Assembly: GCF_016907955.1 (NCBI RefSeq)
Contig: NZ_JAFBCX010000023.1
Span: forward strand, 1 to 64,000
Origin: Lentzea nigeriaca
GTDB lineage: Bacteria; Actinomycetota; Actinomycetes; Mycobacteriales; Pseudonocardiaceae
Reading direction: 5' to 3'
DNA: 64,000 nucleotides
Numbering within the stretch: position 1 is the stretch's first letter; the number at the start of each line of letters is the position of its first letter. The translations under genes were made by a program, and so were the position numbers. The notes beneath the pieces were generated by a model. It worked only from the letters and a program-made list of their open reading frames with translations, had not been told where the DNA came from and ran no database searches. Shown piece by piece: positions 46,150-53,525 of this stretch.

Positions 46150-47301
46150 ATGACGACCACGGTGACCCGGCCCCGCATCACGGTACGGCGCGTGGTCTTC
46201 ACGCTCGTCCTCCTGACGGTCACGACGCTGCTGTTCTGGGTGCCGTTCGAGGGCCTGTTCGCGGCGAGCGCCGAGTGGCCTGCCCCGGTCCGCCCGATCG
46301 CCGCGATCGTGTTCATCGCGGCGGCCGTCAGCATGATCGTCCTGTTCACCCAGCGGAACTCGGACCGGGCCGCGCGGATCTCCCAGTTCCTGCTCGGCTT
46401 CGTCTGGATCGCGTTCGTCTGGACGTTGATCACCGACGTCCTGCGGCTCGCGCTGGCGCTGGGCGGTGTCGAGAACCCGTTCCGCTCCCGCCTGATCGCG
46501 GTCGTGCTCGCCGGGCTCATCGTCACCGTGACGATCTACGGCGTCTACGAGGCCATGCGCGTGCCGCGGATCAAGCGCCAGGACGTCACGATCCCGCGCC
46601 TCGACCCGGCGTTCGACGGCCTGACCGTCGCGGTCATCACCGACACCCACTACGGCGCGATCAACCGCGCGAAGTGGTCGCGCGAAATGGTCGAGGCCGT
46701 CAACGGGCTCAACGCCGACGTCGCCGTGCACGTCGGCGACATCGCGGACGGCACCGCCGAGCAACGGCTGGAGCAGGCCACCCCGCTCGGCGACGTGAAC
46801 ACGCCGCACCGCTTCTACATCACCGGCAACCACGAGTACTACTCGAACGCGCAGGGCTGGATCGACCTGATGACCCGCCTGGGCTGGAAGGCGCTGCACA
46901 ACGAGCACGTGGCGCTGGAGCGCGACGGGGCCCGCCTGGTGTTCGCGGGCATCGACGACATCACCGCCGACCACTCCGGCGAACCGGGCCACGCCGCCGA
47001 CCTGGCGCTGGCGTTGCGCGGCACCGGCAGCGACCCGGTCGTGCTGCTCGCCCACCAGCCGTCGGAGATCCGCAAGGCCGTCGAGGCGGGCGTGGACCTG
47101 CAGCTGTCCGGGCACACGCACGGCGGCCAGATCTGGCCGTTCCACTACCTGGTGCGGCTGCAGCAGCCGGTGGTCGCCGGCCTGAGCAGGCACAGCGACC
47201 GCACCCAGCTCTACACCAGCCGCGGCGCCGGTTTCTGGGGCCCGCCGATGCGCGTCTTCGCGCCGAGCGAGATCACGCTGCTGACGCTCAAAGCGAGCTG
47301 A
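46150..47301 (+). CDS. membrane-anchored metallophosphoesterase
   Basis: A 383-residue protein. Four membrane helices occupy about 10-140 (FTLVLLTVTTLLFWVPFEGL, then PIAAIVFIAAAVSMIVLF). A calcineurin-like phosphoesterase domain follows, with all metal motifs: VITDTHYG (DxH), HVGDIADG (GDxxDG), ITGNHEYY (GNHE), LAHQPSE and LSGHTHGGQIWPF (GHTH). The domain is of the YkuE/ICC type acting on phospholipid heads or nucleotides; the substrate is unknown. It begins 30 bases after the protease gene and may be co-transcribed. Confidence 0.92.
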   Translation: MTTTVTRPRITVRRVVFTLVLLTVTTLLFWVPFEGLFAASAEWPAPVRPIAAIVFIAAAVSMIVLFTQRNSDRAARISQFLLGFVWIAFVWTLITDVLRLALALGGVENPFRSRLIAVVLAGLIVTVTIYGVYEAMRVPRIKRQDVTIPRLDPAFDGLTVAVITDTHYGAINRAKWSREMVEAVNGLNADVAVHVGDIADGTAEQRLEQATPLGDVNTPHRFYITGNHEYYSNAQGWIDLMTRLGWKALHNEHVALERDGARLVFAGIDDITADHSGEPGHAADLALALRGTGSDPVVLLAHQPSEIRKAVEAGVDLQLSGHTHGGQIWPFHYLVRLQQPVVAGLSRHSDRTQLYTSRGAGFWGPPMRVFAPSEITLLTLKAS

Positions 47302-47818
47302 GATGTCCACTGTCGTTGAACCTGATCAACGCCGGTGACTTGCCCGTCGTGTAGCGGATGACGGTCAGCGCCGCGTTGTCGTGGTTCAGCGACAACCACC
47401 GCTCGGGCGGGGCGTCCAGCGCATCGCGCACCAGCCAGCTGATCAGGAACGAGTGCGTCACCACCAGCACCGGACCGTCGCCCGGCCGCGCGAACCGCGT
47501 CTCGGCCTCGTGCGCCAGCGCCGGGCCGCGGGTGCGCTCGGACTCGGGGAACTGGTCGAAGAACTCGTCGTGGTCGGGGACGAAGTGCGGCACGTAGTCG
47601 TCGGCGGCGGCCTCGACGCGGCAGGGCACCCGCAGGACGTCGGCGATGATGGACGCGGTTTCGGCGGCACGCGGTAGCGGGCCGTGGTGCACCGCCGCGA
47701 AACCGATGCCGCGCAACCGTTCCGCGAGCAGCTCGGACTGCCTGCGGCCGCGTGCGGTCAGCCTCGTCTCGTCCTTCGTCGCCTCGCCGTGCCGGACCAG
47801 ATGAAGATCTCGAGTCAC
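47288..47818 (-). CDS. histidine phosphatase family protein
   Basis: A 176-residue phosphoglycerate-mutase-like phosphatase. The phospho-accepting His is in HLVRHGEA (about residue 9), LTARGRRQSE and GPLPRAAETA follow, and the second His is in VVTHSFLI. Such enzymes hydrolyse phosphate esters of sugars, nucleotides or phosphoproteins. Start GTG 47818 overlaps the end of the upstream anchored-protein gene by four bases; the 3' end overlaps the convergent phosphoesterase gene by 14 bases. Confidence 0.9.
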   Translation of the reverse strand: MTRDLHLVRHGEATKDETRLTARGRRQSELLAERLRGIGFAAVHHGPLPRAAETASIIADVLRVPCRVEAAADDYVPHFVPDHDEFFDQFPESERTRGPALAHEAETRFARPGDGPVLVVTHSFLISWLVRDALDAPPERWLSLNHDNAALTVIRYTTGKSPALIRFNDSGHLSSL

Positions 47819-48720
47819 GCCGTGCAGTCTGCCTTGACCGCACTCGCGGCGTGATGGGCGTAGGTAGGTCCGGAGTTGTTCCAGTCCTGACCTCGGGTGA
47901 GGAGCTGCACCGTCAGGTTTCCGCTGGACTTGAACCTGCCGACGCTGACCCACTGGCCGCGCTTCTCGACCTGCTTGATCGCGAACGACGCCGCCGGGGT
48001 GCCGCCGACGCCGTTGCGGTCGTAGACGTAGTACACGGTCGGGTTACCCCCGACCTCTTCCAGGTTGCCGTTCGGGATGTGCACCGAGACGTCGCACGTG
48101 CCGGACACCGAGAACGTCCACTGCGCGTAGGCGGAGGGGTCGTCGCGCCGCGCGTCACCGGACATCGGGACCGACACGAACGTCGAGCCGCACTTGCCGT
48201 CACCGTGGTCGACCCAGCCCTTGCGGCCGTCGCGGTAGGAGCCGACGTTGGTGTAGCCGCCGCAGCCGGGCCCCATGGTCAGCGACTTGGCACCGCTGGG
48301 CGCCCGGTTGTTGTTCTCGACGGGTGGTGGCGCGGGCTGGGTCGTGGGGATCAGACCGAGAGCGGAGGAAGCGAGCGTCGGGTCCATGCCGGCCGATGAC
48401 GACTGCTCCGGCAGTTCCTCCGGTGGTGTGATCAGGCCGGGAACGTAGCTCTGCGAAGGCTGCGCGGGGTCCGTCGCGGCGTCGTCCGCCCCACCGCCGA
48501 ACGTCAGGATCGCCACTCCCGCGAGGGCCAGGAGTGCCGTCACGGCGGCGATGAGCGCGACGCGAGGTCTGAGCAGACGGCCCGGCGGCTTCTCCTCCGG
48601 CACCGCCCGTTCGCCGGCGGCGGCCCAGCGTTCGCGGCCCCTGGCGCGGGCAGCCTCCATCAACGCGGGGTCCGGCGCGAGGTGACGCTCGGTCGGTTCG
48701 TCGGGGAACTGGGTCGGCAC
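47815..48720 (-). CDS. membrane-anchored protein with C-terminal beta domain
   Basis: A 301-residue protein. Residues 1-50 are cytoplasmic and Arg/Ala-rich, residues about 53-75 a single helix (LIAAVTALLALAGVAILTFG), and about 80-140 a low-complexity Ser/Pro/Thr linker. From about 150 there is a beta-rich domain with cysteine pairs (MGPGCGGYTNVG, KCGST, GTCDVSVHIPNGN) and FAIKQVEKRGQWVSVGRF, resembling the golvesin/CBM-like domain of surface proteins. The role is unknown. The start is 48720; the upstream region has a 14-base dyad at 48874. Confidence 0.72.
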   Translation of the reverse strand: MPTQFPDEPTERHLAPDPALMEAARARGRERWAAAGERAVPEEKPPGRLLRPRVALIAAVTALLALAGVAILTFGGGADDAATDPAQPSQSYVPGLITPPEELPEQSSSAGMDPTLASSALGLIPTTQPAPPPVENNNRAPSGAKSLTMGPGCGGYTNVGSYRDGRKGWVDHGDGKCGSTFVSVPMSGDARRDDPSAYAQWTFSVSGTCDVSVHIPNGNLEEVGGNPTVYYVYDRNGVGGTPAASFAIKQVEKRGQWVSVGRFKSSGNLTVQLLTRGQDWNNSGPTYAHHAASAVKADCTA

Positions 48721-48873
48721 GGAGCGCAGTGTGCCAGGGACAGACGGCCACCCGAACGTGTGGCTCTTTCACGAACGTGTTGTTTGCCCTCAACTAACCG
48801 CACGCTGTGTAGGCCGCTGCGCCATTTTGTCTACGTTCCGTCACAACGACCGGCGCAGCGAACCGTTGAAAAC

Positions 48874-48887
48874 TGACTCGTGAGTCA
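48874..48887. promoter_or_regulatory. TGACTC-GT-GAGTCA dyad
   Basis: A perfect 6-2-6 dyad in the 277-base gap upstream of the anchored-protein gene. A near-identical copy lies at 54699 ahead of the MFS gene. I infer a common regulator, most likely TetR or MarR type; none with a recognisable matching specificity is in the window. Confidence 0.45.
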
Positions 48888-48914
48888 AGCTAAATACCGC
48901 GCCGCACCTGCGCA

Positions 48915-48931
48915 CACCTGTCCGACAGGTG
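48915..48931 (-). terminator. CACCTGTC-C-GACAGGTG hairpin
   Basis: A perfect 17-base dyad (8-1-8) downstream of the leftward J-domain operon. It may terminate that operon; there is no T-run in either direction. An operator is the alternative. Confidence 0.5.
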
Positions 48932-48997
48932 GGAAAATCCGGATCTTGTCCCGGTTTCCTGGTCACGGTCGTGACACACCTGCAGAACGCCTTGGTC

Positions 48998-49321
48998 TCA
49001 CGGCGTTTCCGGGTGGTTGCGCACAGGGCCCACCCGGATGTCCGGCCGCTCACGGCGAGGGCTGCGAACGCGGACAGGGATCGGGACTCCGCTCCGCGCC
49101 GGCGGGGTCTCGGCGTCGTGGCGGAAGGTGTCGCGCAGTTGGGCGTGTGCGGCCACGACCTGGGCCAGCCGTGCCGGGTCGGCCGGCTCCGCGTGGGTGT
49201 CCGGGTGGAGGGCGAGGAGCAGAGCCCGGTAAGCCGCGCGGATCTGGGCCGGGGAGGCGTCGCGCGGCACCCCGAGCACCCGGTAGGGGTCCGGTGATGA
49301 GGGGTTCCGGTGCGCGGCCAC
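48998..49321 (-). CDS. small J-domain (DnaJ-like) protein
   Basis: A 107-residue protein. A J domain occupies residues about 10-65: DPYRVLGVPRDASPAQIRAA, then the HPD motif in LLALHPDTHAEPADP, and a helix AQVVAAHAQLRDTF. The remaining ~40 residues are basic and disordered (Arg/Pro-rich). There is no Gly/Phe region, zinc finger or client domain, so it would recruit and stimulate Hsp70 without itself binding client. It is last in the leftward small-gene operon, six bases from the previous gene. Confidence 0.88.
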   Translation of the reverse strand: MAAHRNPSSPDPYRVLGVPRDASPAQIRAAYRALLLALHPDTHAEPADPARLAQVVAAHAQLRDTFRHDAETPPARSGVPIPVRVRSPRRERPDIRVGPVRNHPETP

Positions 49322-49327
49322 GTCTGC

Positions 49328-49708
49328 TCACTTCCCCGGCCGGGTGGGCAGAGGCCGCGCGTCGAGGTGGCTCAGGGAGGCGTAGGCCTCGCGGCAGGAC
49401 TGCTGTGCGCTGTCCAGGGCGTGACGCAGGTCGGCCCAGCCGCGGCAGGCGTGTGCCAGGTGCTGGGCTGGCTCGACGGGGTCGTCGGAGTGCAGTTCGT
49501 GCCGTTGTGGGCACTCGCCGGTGTAGGCAGCCAGCGCGGTGGTGAGATCGCTGAGCGCACCCAGCAGGTGGATGAGTCGCCAGGAGTCGGCGCGCGCCGT
49601 GGCGAGATCGGGCGCGCCGCAGGGGTCGGCGTACTCGAAGGCGGCGTGGTGAGCGGCGAGCGTGGCCTGCTCCAGCACCGCGACCAAGCCTGGTTCGCCC
49701 CGGCTCAT
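49328..49708 (-). CDS. uncharacterised helical protein of heat-shock operon
   Basis: A 126-residue all-helical protein (GLVAVLEQATLAAHHAAFEY, ATARADSWRLIHLLGALSDL, then HACRGWADLRHALDSAQQS). I recognise no family. Its conserved-looking core is rich in Ala, His and Leu. The start at ATG 49708 overlaps the preceding small gene by four bases, and the J-domain gene follows by six. It probably functions in the same stress response as its neighbours. Confidence 0.7.
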   Translation of the reverse strand: MSRGEPGLVAVLEQATLAAHHAAFEYADPCGAPDLATARADSWRLIHLLGALSDLTTALAAYTGECPQRHELHSDDPVEPAQHLAHACRGWADLRHALDSAQQSCREAYASLSHLDARPLPTRPGK

Positions 49709-49890
49709 GCCCGGACTCCCGCGGGGTCCGGTTCGTCGTCGGGCAGCGGCACGACACGGCGCTGGTCGGCGACGTCGGCGGGGTCGGCCTCGCGATCCGA
49801 CACACCGTCGAGGTCGATCTCGTCGACTTCCGGCCAGGCGGAACGCAACTGGTCGGCCACGTCGTTCCACGGCTTGCCCAGGTCGATCAT
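49705..49890 (-). CDS. short acidic protein of heat-shock operon
   Basis: A 61-residue, very acidic protein (MIDLGKPWNDVADQLRSAWP, then EVDEIDLDGVSDRE, ending PLPDDEPDPAGVRA). No family is recognised. ATG 49890 has GGGGGAA about seven bases upstream, an excellent ribosome-binding site, which supports the gene despite its length. It overlaps the next gene by four bases. Confidence 0.65.
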   Translation of the reverse strand: MIDLGKPWNDVADQLRSAWPEVDEIDLDGVSDREADPADVADQRRVVPLPDDEPDPAGVRA

Positions 49891-50141
49891 GAGGGTTCCC
49901 CCTTTCGCGGCACAACCCGATGCCCGCCACGGCGTCCGGTGGCCGTGGCGGGCGTGATCGGACTCAACTCGGAGATCTGCAGAAGCGCATCGTCTCTGGC
50001 ACGGTCCGGTCGCCCCTTGTAGCGTCACGAGACGCAGACCGGTTGTCGCATCGAGGCGTGAACCGGCGTGAAGCTGGGCGAACAGCTACGACAGTCGAGC
50101 CGTGCCCTACCGCTATCACCTCCTGCGTGGCGTTCGAGGTG

Positions 50142-50471
50142 TCAGGTCCGAGGGTCGACCGCGGCGTACACCGGGCGCGGAGGAGAGCGCTCCCGCGCGC
50201 CCACTCTTCGTGCTGTCCCGGCCAAGTCACCGGACTCGCGGCCGGACGGTGTCGCCGTCGGAATCGGTGCCGGGTGGCGAGGATGCTTGCGTGGATGCCG
50301 CGGGTGCCGTCGAAGCGGCGGGGCGGACGACGACTCGAGGAAGTTCGCTGCCACGATCGCGTCGAACTCCGCCCGCACCCAGTCGAGATCGGCCGCGACC
50401 ACGTCCGCGAACACCGGCACGCCGCCGCGATCAACGTGTGGGACCACGTTCTCGCCGACCATCTCGATCAC
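50142..50471 (-). CDS. uncharacterised protein driven by a consensus promoter
   Basis: Up to 109 residues. The N-terminus (VENVVPH-like start, FADVVAADLDWVRAEFDAIV) is a believable folded helix pair; the C-terminal half is disordered and Arg/Pro/His-rich, ending with RARERSPP-type sequence. The frame starts at GTG 50471; an ATG at 50462 has better spacing from GGGAG and may be the real start. A near-consensus promoter ends about 40 bases upstream. No family is recognised, but its place next to HspR-like and Hsp20 genes suggests a heat-shock accessory protein. Confidence 0.55.
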   Translation of the reverse strand: MIEMVGENVVPHVDRGGVPVFADVVAADLDWVRAEFDAIVAANFLESSSAPPLRRHPRHPRKHPRHPAPIPTATPSGRESGDLAGTARRVGARERSPPRPVYAAVDPRT

Positions 50472-50510
50472 TCCCGGGCAACTGTCACCTGGTCACTGAC
50501 CGACACTTTT

Positions 50511-50539
50511 CTTATAGCGCGCACTGTAGATTGTGTCAA
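50511..50539 (-). promoter_or_regulatory. near-consensus vegetative promoter facing left
   Basis: On the minus strand TTGACA (50539-50534), a 17-base spacer and TATAAG (50516-50511) match the sigma-70/HrdB consensus with one deviation. It lies 40 bases upstream of the leftward gene and 27 bases from the rightward HspR-like gene. A repeated TGTAGAT overlaps it (50525-50531 and 50548-50554), a possible regulator site. Confidence 0.75.
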
Positions 50540-50565
50540 GCATCTGATGTAGATAGCCTCCGGTT

Positions 50566-50883
50566 GTGCCCCTCGACGACCTCGACGACGCGGACTATCC
50601 GGCGTACACCACCGGGCAGGCCGCGGACTTGCTCGGTGTGCAGCAGGCGTTCCTGCGGAGCCTGGACACCGCCGACCTGCTGCGCCCGCAGCGCTCCGAC
50701 GGCGGGCACCGCCGCTACAGCCGCCGCCAGCTCGAACTGGCCGGCCGGATCCGCGTCCTGTTCGACGAGGGCCACACGCTCGCCGCGACGGCCCGCATCA
50801 TCGGGCTGGAGGACGAGCTCGCCGCCGCCCACGACCAGATCACCGAGCTGCGCCGGCAACTGGGACCAGGTCAGCCGCACTGA
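50566..50883 (+). CDS. HspR-like MerR family regulator
   Basis: A 105-residue MerR-type protein. The winged helix (YTTGQAADLLGVQQAFLRSL, then SDGGHRRYSRRQLELAGRIR) and the C-terminal segment EGHTLAATARIIGLEDELAA parallel HspR, the repressor of dnaK and small heat-shock genes that binds HAIR elements (CTTGAGT-N7-ACTCAAG). A HAIR-like site lies upstream of hsp20 at 52332. The start is GTG 50566. It overlaps the convergent coiled-coil gene by 44 bases, so antisense transcription is likely at the 3' ends. Confidence 0.82.
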   Translation: MPLDDLDDADYPAYTTGQAADLLGVQQAFLRSLDTADLLRPQRSDGGHRRYSRRQLELAGRIRVLFDEGHTLAATARIIGLEDELAAAHDQITELRRQLGPGQPH

Positions 50884-51727
50884 CGCCACTTCTGCCGTGA
50901 TCATGGTGGATCACCTCCATCTTCACGACGGCTTCCTCGGGCAACGGTTGCAGCAGGGGCTCCATGTCGGCCAGGAGTGCTTGTGCGGCACGGAGTTCCT
51001 CGGCGATGTGCTCGCGTTGGCGGCGCAGCAGGTCCACGCGCTGCTCGGCGTCGGCGACGATGCGGTGCGCGTGCTCGGTGGCCTCCTGGACGATCTGGTC
51101 GGCACGGGCCTTGGCGGAGCGCTGCTGGTCCGCCAGCGCGCGCATCGCCTCGGCGCGGCGTTGTGTCATGGCCTGTTCGAAGTCCGCCTCGATCTGCCCG
51201 CGGATCTGCGCGGCCTGGTCGTCGAGTTCACGGCGGCGCCGTTCTGCCTGCCGGGTCATCGTCTCGACCTGGGCGTGGGCGCGGTCCATCAGCTCGCGGT
51301 GCTCGGCCTCCGCGTCCGCACGCCGCCGGTCGAGCTCGGCCACGAGGTGCTCGGCGCGCCCGCGCAACCGGTCGGCGGCCCGGTGGGCGTTCGCCCAGTC
51401 CTGCTCGGCGGCGATCCGGGCGCGGGTGGTGATCTCCTCGGCTTCGGCGTGGGCGAGTTCGACCATGCGGCGCAGCCGTTCGGTGAGCGCGCCGGGATCG
51501 ATCGGGGTGCGGCTGATCCGGTCGACGCGTGCCCGCAGCCCGGCGTTCTCCGCGCGGGCGGCTTCCAGCTGCCGCGCAAGGGACTCCGCGCGGGCGAGGG
51601 CGGCGTCCCTGTCGGCGGTGAGCACCTCCAGCTCACCTTCCACCGCGTGCACGTAGTGCTGGACCTGATCGTGGTCGTAGCCGCGCCAGCGCACGTCGAA
51701 GTCGGTTCGCAGCGGCAACAACTCCAC
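50840..51727 (-). CDS. DivIVA-like coiled-coil protein
   Basis: A 295-residue protein. The first ~35 residues resemble the DivIVA N-terminal domain (FDVRWRGYDHDQVQHYVHAV). Long coiled coils follow, highly charged and Ala-rich (for example DRDAALARAESLARQLEAAR and AEQRVDLLRRQREHIAEELR). DivIVA-like proteins mark curved membrane or organise envelope and cytoskeleton. It begins with GTG 51727, separated from the upstream hsp20 by a hairpin. It may be a chaperone-associated scaffold, but that is inference. Confidence 0.8.
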   Translation of the reverse strand: MELLPLRTDFDVRWRGYDHDQVQHYVHAVEGELEVLTADRDAALARAESLARQLEAARAENAGLRARVDRISRTPIDPGALTERLRRMVELAHAEAEEITTRARIAAEQDWANAHRAADRLRGRAEHLVAELDRRRADAEAEHRELMDRAHAQVETMTRQAERRRRELDDQAAQIRGQIEADFEQAMTQRRAEAMRALADQQRSAKARADQIVQEATEHAHRIVADAEQRVDLLRRQREHIAEELRAAQALLADMEPLLQPLPEEAVVKMEVIHHDHGRSGVSAADLVPVAGAAR

Positions 51728-51755
51728 TTCCCCCTGCTCCTTCCGGGTACGACAG

Positions 51756-51795
51756 CGCCGCCGACCGCGGTCCGGGTGGACCGTGATCGGCGGCG
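51756..51795 (-). terminator. hairpin between hsp20 and the coiled-coil gene
   Basis: CGCCGCCGA (51756-51764) pairs with TCGGCGGCG (51787-51795), with an inner GGTCC/GGACC stem around GGGT. It probably terminates or trims the leftward hsp20 transcript; partial readthrough to the coiled-coil gene is possible. Confidence 0.65.
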
Positions 51796-51802
51796 ACGGG
51801 TG

Positions 51803-52258
51803 CTACTTGCCGTTGATGGCGATGCGACGCGGCTTGGCCGCCTCGGTCTTGGGCACGCGGACGGTCAGCACGCCGTCGGCGAGATCGGCGTGGATCTTGT
51901 CGGCGTCGACGTCCTGCGGCAGCGTCACCCGGTAGGAGAACTGCCCGACACGTCGGGTGCGGTGGCGGAACAGCCCCTGCCGTTCCCTCTCCTTGACCTC
52001 ACCGCTGATCGACAGCTCGGTGCCGGCCAGGTCGACCGCGATGTCGTCACGCTTGACGCCCGGCAGCTCGACCTCCACCAGGTAGGCATCCCCGGTCTCG
52101 GTCACGTCGGCCAGCGGCGCCCAGGCGCGCACGCTCTCACCGACGGTGCCGGCGACCGACTCCATCCACCTGCCCAGCTGACCGTAGAGGTCCTCGAACT
52201 CGCGGAACGGGTCCCAGCGGCCCAGCGGGGCCGACGATCGCACAGCAGGCAGTGCCAT
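51803..52258 (-). CDS. Hsp20 / alpha-crystallin small heat-shock protein
   Basis: A 151-residue small heat-shock protein. A short N-terminal region (RWDPFREFEDLYGQLGRW) precedes the alpha-crystallin domain (about 45-140): WAPLADVTETGDAYLVEVEL, GVKRDDIAVDLAGTELSISG and the canonical GVLTVRVPK motif near the C-terminus. It ends with a basic tail (KPRRIAINGK) containing the I-x-I-type motif. Such proteins form oligomers that hold unfolding proteins. It is the probable target of the HspR-like regulator through the HAIR-like site upstream of its ATG. Confidence 0.95.
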   Translation of the reverse strand: MALPAVRSSAPLGRWDPFREFEDLYGQLGRWMESVAGTVGESVRAWAPLADVTETGDAYLVEVELPGVKRDDIAVDLAGTELSISGEVKERERQGLFRHRTRRVGQFSYRVTLPQDVDADKIHADLADGVLTVRVPKTEAAKPRRIAINGK

Positions 52259-52331
52259 GACTTTCACCTCCATGAGAGTCACACGAACACTCACCTGGAA
52301 CGACGAAGTTGAGCCTGTCTTTGTTCCCGAA

Positions 52332-52352
52332 CCTGAGCCGGAAGGACTCAAC
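52332..52352 (-). promoter_or_regulatory. HAIR-like HspR operator upstream of hsp20
   Basis: CCTGAGC-N7-ACTCAAC matches the HspR-binding HAIR consensus (CTTGAGT-N7-ACTCAAG) at 11 of 14 positions, 74 bases upstream of the hsp20 start. A further GTTGAGC half-site lies at 52308-52314. Confidence 0.62.
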
Positions 52353-52418
52353 CGTTGGTGTGAAACGCGCCGCGACAGAGCACGCATCGGCAAGGCGGCG
52401 CGGGTTAGGGTGCCCGCC

Positions 52419-53525
52419 ATGTCAGGTAGACAGGTGGTCGTGCTGCTGGCCGTCCTCACGGCGGGCTGCGGCACGACGATCCCCGGAAGCCCAGTCGCCG
52501 CACCGTTACCCGCGGCGTCGTCGTCGCAGACCGTGACCGTCGTGACGACGACGCCACCTCCGAGCAGCAGCAGCGCCGCACCAAAGACGCCCGCTCCCCC
52601 TTCACCGCCACCTCCCGCGAAGTTCGGCAATCCGGACGGTTCCGCCGCCGTACCGGGAGAAGCCGCCGCCGAGGACACCTCCAAGCCCACCCGCGTGATC
52701 GGCACCGGCACACCCGCGAGCTGCACGTCGCAGGCCGTGGTCGACGCGGTCGCCGCCGGTGGCGTCATCACGTTCGACTGCGGGCCGAACCCGCACACGG
52801 TTCCCCTGGCCGCGACCGCGAAGGTCCGTGCGAGAACCGTCATCGACGGCGGCGGCCGGATCACCTTGAGCGGCCAGGGACAGCGCCGGGTGATCGACCA
52901 GAACGGGCCGAGGCTGGTGGTCCAGAACATCACCCTCGCCGACGGCAACTCGACCGGCGACACGGCCGACGGCGGTGGCGGCGGCGCGATCATGGTGCGC
53001 GGAGGTCAGCTCAAGGTCGTGAACTCCCGCTTCGCCAACAACAAGTGCGATGCCAACGGTCCCGACCTCGGTGGTGCCGCGATCCGCGTGACCGACTGGG
53101 CCGACAAGGCACCGGTCTACGTCACCAGCAGCACGTTCGAGGGCGGTGTGTGCGCCAACGGCGGTGCGTTGAGCAGCATCGGCGCGTCGTGGGTGGTGCT
53201 CAACAGCCTGATGAGGGGCAACAAGGCCATCGGCCGCGGCGCCAACCCGGCGCGCGCGGGCACGCCGGGCGGCGGCAGCGGTGGCGCGATCTACAACGAC
53301 GGCAACACCTTCACGCTGCGGATCGCGGGCTCGCTGGTCGAGGACAACCACGCCAACGAGGGCGGTGGCGCGGTGTTCTTCGTCAGCAACGACAACTCCG
53401 GCTCGATGTCGGTGGAGGGCTCCACGGTGCGCCGCAACCCGAGCGAGGGGTTCGAGACGATCAAGGGGATCTTCTACCTCGGCGTGGGAGAGAAGCCGAA
53501 GGTCACCGCCTCGACGATCCAGTGA
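52419..53525 (+). CDS. lipoprotein with right-handed parallel beta-helix
   Basis: A 368-residue lipoprotein: signal with lipobox LTAGC near residue 17, a Ser/Pro/Thr linker (about 25-75), then a pectate-lyase-like solenoid from about 100 to the end. The repeated turns are visible as VIDGGGRITLSGQGQRRV, LVVQNITLADGN, LKVVNSRFANNK and SGGAIYNDGNTF, each with the Asn/Ser ladder of parallel beta-helices. Related surface proteins bind or cleave polysaccharide; no catalytic residues are evident. The 3' end overlaps the convergent MFS gene by 23 bases. Confidence 0.82.
   Translation: MSGRQVVVLLAVLTAGCGTTIPGSPVAAPLPAASSSQTVTVVTTTPPPSSSSAAPKTPAPPSPPPPAKFGNPDGSAAVPGEAAAEDTSKPTRVIGTGTPASCTSQAVVDAVAAGGVITFDCGPNPHTVPLAATAKVRARTVIDGGGRITLSGQGQRRVIDQNGPRLVVQNITLADGNSTGDTADGGGGGAIMVRGGQLKVVNSRFANNKCDANGPDLGGAAIRVTDWADKAPVYVTSSTFEGGVCANGGALSSIGASWVVLNSLMRGNKAIGRGANPARAGTPGGGSGGAIYNDGNTFTLRIAGSLVEDNHANEGGGAVFFVSNDNSGSMSVEGSTVRRNPSEGFETIKGIFYLGVGEKPKVTASTIQ

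Noticed and set aside
49890..50141. A further gene in the 251-base gap
   Set aside because: No frame with good codon bias and a start site is present; it reads as untranslated sequence within the leftward unit.
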